Part shown: positions 1 to 10,600 of the stretch, one piece after another
How positions within the stretch are numbered: position 1 is the stretch's first letter
Layout: each line of letters opens with the position of its first letter
Source: Lentisphaerota bacterium
GTDB taxonomy: Bacteria > Verrucomicrobiota > Kiritimatiellia > RFP12 > UBA1067
NCBI GenBank assembly: GCA_012838435.1
Contig: DUPH01000222.1
Location: 1-35,098 of the forward strand
Direction of reading: 5' to 3'
Length of the DNA: 35,098 nucleotides
Translations under genes and position numbers: made by a program
The notes under the pieces: model-generated
Seen by the model: the letters and a program-made list of their open reading frames with translations, nothing else
What the model was told of the DNA's origin: nothing
Database searches by the model: none

Positions 1-1611
1 AAACCGTTCAGCATTAATCCGTGAAGGAGTACCGTCCCACCAGTGCGCACTGGGTTCTGTCTGATCGGAAAAGCGGTTTTGGTAGCCGGATGCGGGATTG
101 CCTTCGTAGTACAGGTCTTGCTCGTCGCCGCTGTTCATATTGTTCTGGAAATGCCAGAGGTTGTCAGCCTGCATCAGCGTACACTCGTAGTTCCTATGCT
201 CGGTGTTGTAGGCCAAACTCTGGTTGTCGCGGTCTCCCAACTCGTCGATATGCCAGATCGCGATACCGGAGCCCGGGATGAGGGCATCACGTCCCTCCTG
301 CTGGCGGTTCTCGAAGAGGTAGTATTCGGTGTCCACACCCGGTTTGACGACGCGATAAAACTTGTTGAAGCCGGGCTCGCCAAGCGTGGCGGTCAAGGTG
401 GCCTCGACGTATTTCCGCCATGAGACCTCTTCAATTTCAGCCCAGCCCGAAGCGTATTTGAGGTACGCGCAGATCTGAACCGGGTTGTTGCCGTGCCCGC
501 CCGAGTTCATCAGGCAGAACCCGCCGGCCCCCCCCTCTGAGTCATATTGATAGTCATAGAGGTCGGGATATCCACACAACATGTGACCGTTTTCATGACA
601 GAAAGTACCGATTTCCAGCCCCGCCCCGATGTCGGTGATCTGGTATTTAAAGATTTTTTGGTCGTTACCAAGGTTCTGCGCCCCCACGTCATACAAGCTC
701 CATGAATGGGGCCACAAGCCATACGACCACCGCCCACCGTTACTACCGGCGTAAAAGACGTTGCACGCGACAAGCTCGCCCTCATCTTCTAGCGACAACG
801 ACTCGAAGGTGGGCAGGATCTCGGCTTCGTAATTGGGCTGCGCCTTTAAGATCGCGATGGCGTCCCTGATCAGGATATTGGCTTGTTCGCCAGCATCCTT
901 GGAAATGTCGCAGTAAAAGCTGTGCGGCCTTTCCATGCGGACGTATGCAGTGACCACGTTGGTATAGGTCAACAATCCGCCGGACACATCGTAGAAATAC
1001 TCCTTGACCGAGCCGTTGTTGCCGTACCCGGTGTAACCGTCGCCATTGCAGAATTCGTGGACGTCCTCGCGCGGTACGACCGCCTCTGCGTCAGGAAAGT
1101 CGATCAGCAAGCAGAGCCCGACCTTGGTGCCGGTCGTAGTGAAACCGGGCGGAGCCATCACCGAGATCCCTCCGGCCGCCTGCGCGCGCAGCAGTTGCAA
1201 CTGACTCTTCCGCTCCCGCCAACGGCGCCGGATCTGCATGCCGGCATCCCAGCGCTCGAACCGCTGCCGCGCCTGCTCGGCGGCCACCTCGGGATCGACA
1301 CGCAGATGCTGCGGCAGGCCGTTCAGGGCCGGATCATCGCGACCGACCAACAACTGAGTCGGTATCAACTCGGTACCGTCCGCCGACAGCCGCGCATAGG
1401 CATAGGCCTTGGTTGCTTCGTCCCATACGACCGTATAGCCTTGATGTTCGAAGACCGCACGGAACTCATCGCCCTCACCCCACACCTCTATCCGCGTGCC
1501 GTCCGGCTGCGTGAAACGGAAGGTTTTGGCAAAGGGTGCAGCCGACGCGCAGGCGGCAACCAGCGCCCCGATACACAAGACAGTTAAAACTCTGTGTTGC
1601 ATCTGTGCCAT
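1..1611 (-). CDS. M6-family secreted metalloprotease (C-terminus beyond window)
   Basis: I read this frame codon by codon; it is open from the ATG at 1611 to the left edge (537 residues, no stop). An N-terminal hydrophobic segment ends in an ASA-AP type signal-peptidase site; a VAAC lipobox-like string overlaps it, so a lipoprotein is possible. The zinc motif HENGH (about residues 339-343) is followed by GYPDLYD, the arrangement HExxHxxGxPDxYD of peptidase family M6 (immune inhibitor A-like). A downstream LMNSGG segment fits the Met-turn and GSGIAIWHID is a typical M6 strand. Such enzymes are exported zinc endopeptidases. A GGAG lies 4 nt before the start. The gene follows the giant secreted protein by 51 nt, so the two are probably co-transcribed and the protease may process that protein or its substrate (inference). 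Confidence 0.88.
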   Translation of the reverse strand, partial: MAQMQHRVLTVLCIGALVAACASAAPFAKTFRFTQPDGTRIEVWGEGDEFRAVFEHQGYTVVWDEATKAYAYARLSADGTELIPTQLLVGRDDPALNGLPQHLRVDPEVAAEQARQRFERWDAGMQIRRRWRERKSQLQLLRAQAAGGISVMAPPGFTTTGTKVGLCLLIDFPDAEAVVPREDVHEFCNGDGYTGYGNNGSVKEYFYDVSGGLLTYTNVVTAYVRMERPHSFYCDISKDAGEQANILIRDAIAILKAQPNYEAEILPTFESLSLEDEGELVACNVFYAGSNGGRWSYGLWPHSWSLYDVGAQNLGNDQKIFKYQITDIGAGLEIGTFCHENGHMLCGYPDLYDYQYDSEGGAGGFCLMNSGGHGNNPVQICAYLKYASGWAEIEEVSWRKYVEATLTATLGEPGFNKFYRVVKPGVDTEYYLFENRQQEGRDALIPGSGIAIWHIDELGDRDNQSLAYNTEHRNYECTLMQADNLWHFQNNMNSGDEQDLYYEGNPASGYQNRFSDQTEPSAHWWDGTPSRINAERF

Positions 1612-1630
1612 ACCACTCCGGGAAGGGGAG

Positions 1631-1655
1631 GCGGCTGGCGTTTGACGCCAGCCGC
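1631..1655 (-). other. intercistronic hairpin
   Basis: A perfect 11-bp stem (GCGGCTGGCGT / ACGCCAGCCGC) with a 3-nt loop lies between the stop of the giant gene and the start of the M6 protease. No T-run follows on the transcribed strand, so it resembles an intercistronic processing or stability hairpin more than a Rho-independent terminator. It could lower expression of the protease relative to the giant protein. Confidence 0.55.
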
Positions 1656-1662
1656 GCCCGTA

Positions 1663-4600
1663 CTACTTTCTCAGCCGCACGCGGAAGAAGCCCTGCGTCG
1701 GATCGACAGACACCGCCGCCTTGACCTGATTGGTCAGCCTCTGCAGGCCGCCATCAAGACTCACTGTGCCGCTCTGCACCACCTGCCACTGCGGATTCGC
1801 CAGACTCGGCGTATACAGCAACTCGTAGGTCACCATCGGCGCGAGGCTTTGTGTCCTCGTAGCAGTGCTCTTTTCGACCTCGACCGACCACTCCACTACA
1901 GACTGGCCATCGGTGAACGAGAGATCCGCCAGATTCAGGCTTAGCTTGTCGGCCGGGTTAAGCCCCAGAGCCACCTTGGCGCCGTCGGTAAACCCGTCGG
2001 CGGCGGTCGAAGCCGAATTCGCGTCCGACCCCAGCAACAGCTCGTGCAGGTCACCCAGTCCGTCGCCGTCCTGGTCCGTCGTGCCCAGCGCAAGCACCGC
2101 GAAGAATCCCGTGCCTGAGGATACGCCGGCGGCCGCCGGATCGTATTCGGGATCGCCTGTCGCACCGGCGGGTGCTGGCCCAATGTGGCCGAGGAAATCA
2201 CCCGTCGGGTTCTGTTCGTACTCCCAGGCATCCGGCACCCAGTCCTGATCGGTGTCGGCATCCTCGATCACGATGTCCACACATGGCGCAATCGTGCCGT
2301 AGTGCACTTCCACGGGACGCGCCGTGTACGGCATTTCCGCGTCAGCACCATAGTAGTTCGCGTAGCCCCACGACTCCCACGGGTCGCGCACACCGTTATT
2401 GTTGTGATCAATGTAGGCACGCAGGTAGTAGGGGCCAACCGCGCTGCTCTGCCGCAATCCGTAGAGGCGTGCATTGACAACCGGCGCCGCGAGCGTTGTG
2501 AGCGCTGCGAGATCGGTTCCGGCCAGCGTATACTCCGCATCCGGCAGCCCCGTGAACGAGGCTGTACGGTAAGCCTGGACCCTGACGCGGCCCGTCAGCA
2601 TGGCCGTGGCCGGCCCGTAGTATTTGACACGCGCTTCCGCCGCGCCATATCCGTAGGATTGCATCGGTGCGTTCACGTTCAGACGGAAGACCTTCCAATC
2701 CGACCAGTTGCTGCTGGTATTGCTGAACTTAGCGTTCATCGCAATCACGCGCCAATAATACACCTTGCCCGACTGGAAGACCTGTCCGTTCGGCAGGCGC
2801 GAATTTGCGTAAATCGGCGCCTCCCAGACGAACTCGCCCTCCTCATTACGCGGGGGCACAGGCATCGGACCGGACTCGTACATCACCGTACCCTGCTGCG
2901 AGCCGAGACGAATCTCGAGCGCGAACACCGGGTACTTGGTCTCAGACCCGTCCGGCAGACGCCACCTGAAGGTCGGCCGTGCCGAGGGCACATGCGCACC
3001 GCCGATCGGAGCGACTGCCACGGCTTTGGCTCGCGTCGCGTCAAACGTGTTGGTGAAGGACGCAACCGCACCATTCGTGAACGTGGTGGTCTCGCCCAAG
3101 AACACTTCGTATGACAGATGTGTGCGGTCCTCTTGCGGATTCACGTTGGGCAGGCCCCAGTCCAAGGTGAGGTCGCCCTGAGCCCAGAAGGAAGCTTCAT
3201 TCAGCCACGCGTTGGGTGCACGAACCACCTTATCGAAGACCAGCATTTGGTACTGCTTCAGGCCGTCAACACCGGTCCGAAGGATACGTACGCGCTGTTC
3301 AAACGCACCACTTGCTTGCCCGTCGCCAAACCCGCCGCCTTCTTCACCCGCCGCCCCACGGAAGACGTCCTCAGAGCGCACACCCGAGGGGATCGCCATC
3401 CGCACATATCCCTGCATGTAATCGGTCAGCTCAATGGTGATCTCGTTGCGGTCCCAGCCGATCTGCGTCGCGAAGGGATGAGGCATCCCGCAAGGCTCGC
3501 CGGGGTCCCATGTGCCGTTGCCATCGATGTCCAAGAAGGCAAAGAAGTAGTTCTCACCTTCACGGAGGTAACCACTGTCGGCACGGCCCAAGTAGAGGTG
3601 TTGCGGCCACACCCCGCTCATCTTGGAGGTGTAGCTGACGGTAATCGTCGACACTTCGCAATCGATGTACTGATCGCGCGTCACCGTTGAGGGATCCTGA
3701 GTCCCTGTCGGCACGATAATGTCGTTCATGTAGAAGGTCAGATCAATCTCAAACTCGCCTGTCAGGTAGTTGATCTTCCCGATCGGAGTTCTAGCGCCCG
3801 TAATCGCACCGGAATAGATGATACCATCATGGTCAAAACCGGTCTCCATAGTTTGTTGCGTCCAGCTATCTGTAAAGGCCAACGCGAGGGTCCCAGGCTC
3901 CACGTTGCCCGGCGACAATGTCCCTGACACCACGCGGGCCGACCAGGCACCGAGCGGCAGACTTCTCGGGGTTGCCGTACGATCCAACTTAAAGACGGCG
4001 TCCGGCGGCCCGTCCATAGAAGGATTATCATAAGCCTGAATGACAACCTGATAGTCTGTCTCATTACCGCTGTTCAGTCTGAGGCCGTTGTAACGCAGCA
4101 ATGTTTCGACCACCGGCACGGGGAACTCATACTTGTCCGTGCCGAGCGGCTCCAGGCTCGCACCAATGTCAGGGCTGACAGGCACGAACGCCGCGGAGTA
4201 ACGCGCTTCAGCCCAATTCGACCAACCATCCTCGTCATCATCAAGATGCGGATCGTAAGCCCAAGGCGAGACCTTGTTGTATTGATTTTCCCACGTATCT
4301 TCCATGAAGTCATGGTCCGAGAAGATTTCGCCCAGATAGAGCGAGCCCTTCTTCAGGAAGTAATCCGAAACCGTTCGTGTGGTGCTGAACAGGCGCGGAT
4401 TGACCATGGGATATCCGGGGGTGCTGGAGATCAGATATTCAGCATAATTGCTGAGCCCGTCGCCGTCCGGATCACCGTACGTACCATTTTCGCCTGTTCT
4501 GTCGTTCGGGTCGAGCCCGTACAACTGCTCCCACCAATCGGGCATGCCGTCATCATCGGAGTCGGCAGTCTGGACCGGGCCGCTCGGCGACCCCAGCGTG

Positions 4601-7600
4601 TCGCCGGGCAGGTAACCTGCGGCCAGATCACGCAGATAGCGCTCACCGTTGGACACGCCAGTATCACCCGGATCGCCGTACCAGCCGTTCGCGCCGTTGG
4701 CATTGTTGGGATCCAGTCCGTAGAGATCCTCCCACCAGTCGGGCAGCCCGTCATTGTCGGTATCGACAGAGGAGTCCGTCCAGTTGCTGCTGGCCCCCTG
4801 GTCATCCCACATCACGTCGGTCTGCTTAGCCCAAGCCATACCCAGCGGCAACAGGTCGCTCTTGATCTGAACGTTGGCACCTGCTGTCGGCTGCGAGCGA
4901 TACCACATCGTGTGGGGATCGTTGCTGAACGGGAAGCGGTTGTCCGCCGGCACACCGGCCGTGCTATTGAGCGCCCAATAGACCGAGCTGAGCACCTGAC
5001 CCGACCTAGCAGGCAGGTGGTGGACACCGTTCTCGATCCACGGGATATATGAGTACTCCGTGTAGACCTGGCTGTTCACCATGCCGTAGACGGAATCCCA
5101 CCACGGCACGGGCACGCCGCCGTTGGGCTTGTTGATCGTCACGTCGGGGCTGGTGAACCCGCGCGGCGCCGTCGCGACATGCGCGGTGCTCGCGGCGCTG
5201 AAGAGGTTATCGAACGTGTAGTGGTAGAGCAACTCCGGCATCAACTGCCGCGAATCACCAATCACACGCGAGTAACCGCTGCCGCGCTGCCGCGCGACCG
5301 CCTCGCGGTTGCTGAGGAGATCAGCCTTGAGATAACGCTTGCGGTAGTTAGCCCGAATCTCTTCGGTGGTACGGGCGCCGTCCCAGATTCGGACCTCGTC
5401 CACGTAACCCTGATAGAAACTGGAGTACACACTCCAATCGGGCAGGGCCTCCGGATCGTTATTGGCCGCACCAACAACGATGACACCGGGCGTTACCACA
5501 TCATAAACACTCTGTTCAGAGGTACCTGGGGTGGGGTCGATCGCCAGATTGACCACGCCATTGGCCGGCAACAGATCCGTGTCGACAATCTGCTCCTCTT
5601 CACCGTTGATCAACAACGTAAAGCGTCCCGTATTACCATCCATGCGGGCCGCGATATGCACCCACTCGTTGATTTTGAGAGCGCGGCCTTCGGCAATGAC
5701 CATGCCGGTTTCGTCATCGTGCATGCCGGCGTTTTCGAAGCGGGCGAAAACACGCCCGGAGCCGCCTTGGATGCCGATCTGGAAGTTACGGCGGACGAAC
5801 GCCAACGGTGTGCTGAGATCCGACTGCGTATAGACGATAGGACGCTCGATCAGCACCTGTGTGTCGCTCTTGAGGTCTTCCGGTTTGGCCCACAGCTCCA
5901 CCGTGAAGCTCAGCAACGACCACGGATCGTAGCTGAACCCGGTAAGCGTCTGCGCAGCCGACTGAACACCGTCCAGCCACAGTGCCTGACGGCGGAATGG
6001 ATCGTCATGATCCTGAGGATCCGATTTGCCGCTGGGGCCCTGTAGCAGTTCGGCCTTATCAGAGATACCGTCGTTGTCCGTATCGAACCCTTCCGTCATC
6101 TCAAAGTCAAACATCTGATAGTTATCCGGTAGCATCCGCGTACCGGGCCAGAAGAACATGCGCGGTCCACTAAAGCTGGCACCGTTCGGCCCATAGAAGC
6201 GCACCGTCAGACTCTCCGGACTAAAGCCCATGAGCGGGAAGAAGCCGAGATCGGTCATCCAGAGCGGCGTTGGGTCGGTATTAGAGTGCGCCGGCGCGGA
6301 CGTGTTGGCCAGAAGCATCTCCTCGAAGTTATTCAAGCCATCGGCATCCGGATCAGCATACGGCATACCCGCCAGCCACGGATAGTTCACGAAGTCCATG
6401 GGCAGACCAGCGCCCCAGTCGTTGCCGATGAGCAGTGAACCGTAGTCGATGGTCCAACCACCGTCCTGAATGTACGCCCGACCGACGCGGTCGTCCAGAC
6501 CGCTGCCCAAAATACCCGCACCGAGAATCGGATTGAGGCCGTGGAACATCTCGTAGTAGTCGTCCATGCCGTCCTGGTCGGTATCGTGATCACGCGGGTC
6601 GGTGCAGATATACCGGTTGGCGTGGCCTACCGGCAGCAGCACCCAGAGCTGCGGGTTCTTGTCACCCCACGGATAGCGGGCGACATCCCACGTATTGTCG
6701 ACACGCGTGAAGAGGCTGGAAGGATGGAACGTGGCATCGATCGGCACGCCGACCTGAGCCATCCCCGACCTTGAATTGGCGGCGGTGAGGTCGTTGGTCG
6801 GAACGTCATAGCGGAAGTGACGCACCGCTTGGACATAATACTCCTGATAGTTCAAGAGACCGTCCTTATCCCAGTCCTCGCTGGCGTCAGCGACGGTACC
6901 GTTCATGCCGTCGGTGATCGCTCCGTCGGAAGCGGCGGGGTACGTACCCGTGAATTCAACCTCAAAGGCATCGGGCAGGCCGTCCAGATCGGTGTCCATC
7001 GAGCAGGGGTTCAGCCCACCGCCGACGATACAGGTCGAACCGTTGTCGACCGGCGTGCCATACATGAAGGCGCGCTCGGCGGCGTCGTTCAGCTTGTCGC
7101 CGTCGGTGTCTTTCGCCCACGGATCGGTCGGCCAGAACTTGTTGATCCAGTTCGCGTCAATGGCAGGGCGCGTGATCGAGACCGTTGCCAGCCCCGCGCC
7201 GTAAAGCGCCGGGTTCGCATAGCCGACCACCGAGTCCGTACCCGCGAATTCACGCTGGACCGTGAGTCCGTCGCCCACCGGATCTCCTACGTCTGAATCG
7301 TTATCGCCGTCTTCAGGCGACCACGGCGAGATGCCCATCTCATAGGTGCCAGGACTGCACGCAACATAGAGTTCCCAGCCGTCTGGCACACCGTCCATCC
7401 GCGTCGCGGTGGCGTCCGTGTCCGGCGTGAGCGGATGGGTTGACCAACGCGCCCAATCAGCCGTCTTTTCGGCGATCCTACGGGATCCGCCGATGCTCTC
7501 GCCCGCTCCGGCAAGACGTAGCTCGGACATGAACTTCATCAGCAAGTATTCGTCGAGCGACGTGAAGGGACGCGTGTTGGCCGCATCGCTTTCAAGCCAA

Positions 7601-10600
7601 GCGCCGAAGCGCTCGAAGCCCGGCGCGCTGCTGATCTCGGCCCAGCCCTCCGGTACGGGATGGTTGCGCGCGTAGTCCGGCATGCGCCCGACCGAACCGC
7701 ACCAAGCCGTGCGCGGATCAAAACCAAACTCGTGATAGACCTGGAAGTGCAGGATGAGCGCATTGACCGGGACCGCTTCGACATCGCCGTCCAGATTCAC
7801 GCCCGTAACAGGGCGGCCCACGGCGATCGGCGTGGTTTCGTTCGTGGAACCGTAGCGGTACCACGTCGTCAGGTTGCCGTCGGCGTCCTCCAGATAGGTC
7901 TCGCCGTCCAGCGCGGTCACCAGATCGCGCTTCACCACCGAGATGGCCATATAGTCGCCGTCCGGATTGTTATAGACGGGATTAAGCGCATCACGGGCAT
8001 CGGTCGGATCGAGACCGCGCATGATCTCCCATCCGTCGCATATACCGTCGCCATCAGTATCCCAGTGGATCGGGTTGGTACCGATGACCATCTCTTCGAA
8101 GTCGGTGAGCCCGTCACCATCAAGGTCACGCTCCTCAAGCTTATCGGTCGCCGCGACGAGCGGGTCGAACTTCAGATAGATATCCGTCCACGGGATCTCT
8201 ATGCCGGTCGCGATATCCAACGGATTGTAACGCACACCGTTGATTCTATTCACCAGCGAATTGTACCAGAAGAAGTACTCCCAACCGTCCGGATAACCGT
8301 CGCCGTCCGTATCCTCCTTGGTCGGGTCGGTCGGGCGCTCGGCACCCTTGGTCGCCGGTTGTGTCTGCGGGCCGATCAGGGCACCGGCCGCCTCTTCTTC
8401 AGGCGACATGTCATCGTCCGAACCGTAATCGATCCGGTTCAGGCCGGGGTGGAAACCGCGTACTTCCAAGTAGGCCGTGAAGGGCCGTCCGACGGTTCCG
8501 AACACATTCCCCATACCGCCGATGATACCGCCTTCGTCAGCCGCCGCCCCCGGCAGGAAATCGTTATCGCCGTTGTAATCGGCTGCGTTCGCCATATCGC
8601 CGCCGACCAGCGCGGGCAGACCGTAATAGTTGGCGATGAGATCGGGAATGCCGTCATTACTGATGTCACCGCAGTTGTCGGAGGGACGCCATTCGCGACT
8701 GAAGATAGCATCCACTTCGAGCGCCTTAGGAGCCGGCGCGTTGCCTTCGCCACTGGTCTCACCACCCTCAGGAAGGTTGACCAGCACGCTCGGCTTCGCG
8801 ACGGAGATGAACGCCTGAGGCCCCAGTGCCTCGGTAGAGCCACGCCACACGTACACGAAGCTGTCGTACTGCATCTCCGGTCCGTTCGGCTGGCCGAAGG
8901 CGGTCTTGCCGGGAAGGCCCGTCACCCGGGCGATATAGTTCGTGACCCGATAAGGCACAATGTTGCCATCGCCGTCAAATGACGTCTTGTAGGGTACCGC
9001 CACAAGCTCGGCGGAGGTTGCCGTCGGATCATAGCGGAAGTGGTAAACGTTGTTCTCGATGTAGCGGGAAGCCGCGTCCGGCGAGAAGATCATGCCGTAG
9101 CCGAGGCCCGGTGCGCTGGCGTAGTCGGCGCCGATGATCGGTCCGATCGGCGAAACGTTGACCTGCTTGGAGGGGGCCACGCGGATCTTGAAGTAGACAT
9201 CATCGCGCCCGCCGTCCTTGTCTTCGGCAATCACATGGATGATCTTGTCGCCGACGCCCGTGTAGTTATGGACGACACTGCCGCTCTTGCCGTACACGAC
9301 GGTGGACGAACCATCACCCCATTGCCACGTGACGCGCATGTTGGTGCCGGAACAGTCTGGCTGCACATCGTTGATGTTCCAGTAGAAGGCATGGTCGGTA
9401 TCTTGGGCGATGGTATAGGCCACGGTGGTTCCGTGAATGTCCGACGCCACCGGCGCTGTAATCACGGGAGCCTCATTCAGGACCTGCACAATGGCGGGAG
9501 AGTAATTGCCGTCGTAAAACGCGACCGCTCCGGGCGTCGCGATCACGGAAGGCGTAATCGTGAACCCGTAACCCGCCGATCGGTCAGTGCCGTCCTTGAT
9601 GTCGGCGATATAGACCTTCTGCTCGCGGACCTGACCGATCATACCGGCAGGGAAGACCACCTGATCTTGGATCAAGGTCAGAGTGCCATTGACAGCCGAA
9701 TTGCTAGGTGCCACATCCAACTGTACCGTCACGGCGTTGGTGTATGCCGACGTGAGTTGCACAACGATATAGTCCTTCTCGCCGGTGTTCGGCTTCTCGG
9801 AGATAGGCCCGGGAGGCGGCAGAATGCGGACCGCAGGCGCACCGGCCACATAGACATAGAACTCTATTTCTGAGGAGCCGCCATCTTTGTCTTCCGCACG
9901 GACGGTGACGGGGTAGACACCGGGCGTCGTGAAGGTGTGGGTGATCGAACCGATGGCAAAGCCGTTTCGATTGGAGACAGCCAACGCCTCAACCTCGGAG
10001 GTGCCGTCACCGAAATCCCAGTAGGTCCTGACCGGATTGAGGTCGGCGTTGACGTCCGCGACCTCAAAGGGGAAGACCTTGGGCACCGAAGCCGGCACCG
10101 AAACGTTGTTCGTGATCTGGCCGACGCGCTGACCCAAAACGCGCGTGACAATGGGCGGTACGTTTTCGATCGGCACACGGCGCGAACGCGCTGTGAAGAA
10201 TCCGAAAGCGGCCTCATTGGTGATGACCGGCTTGAAGATAAGGTTGCCTCCACTGCTGAGGCTATTGCCGTCCAGAATTTGGAACCTCAGGGCAACGGAA
10301 TTCGTCTCGCCCTGCCAGATTGGGATCGGCCCCAACGTCTCAAAGACCACGTTACTCTGGTCGGCGGGCTCAATTTCCAGCCGGACGTAGACATCCTCGG
10401 GATAGTCGCGTGACAGCCCGAACGAGACCTCGCCGATGCCGTTGGTCTCATCGAAACTGGGCCGACTGAGCACCGGTTCGACGTAAGGCGCGGGCTGGGC
10501 GGGGGAGGCGTTCACCGTGAAAACGGCAGTGGATGAGATGCCGCCGTCCTTATCCTTGGCGTACACCCTGACCGTGTAGGTGCCGGGGCTCAGATACATG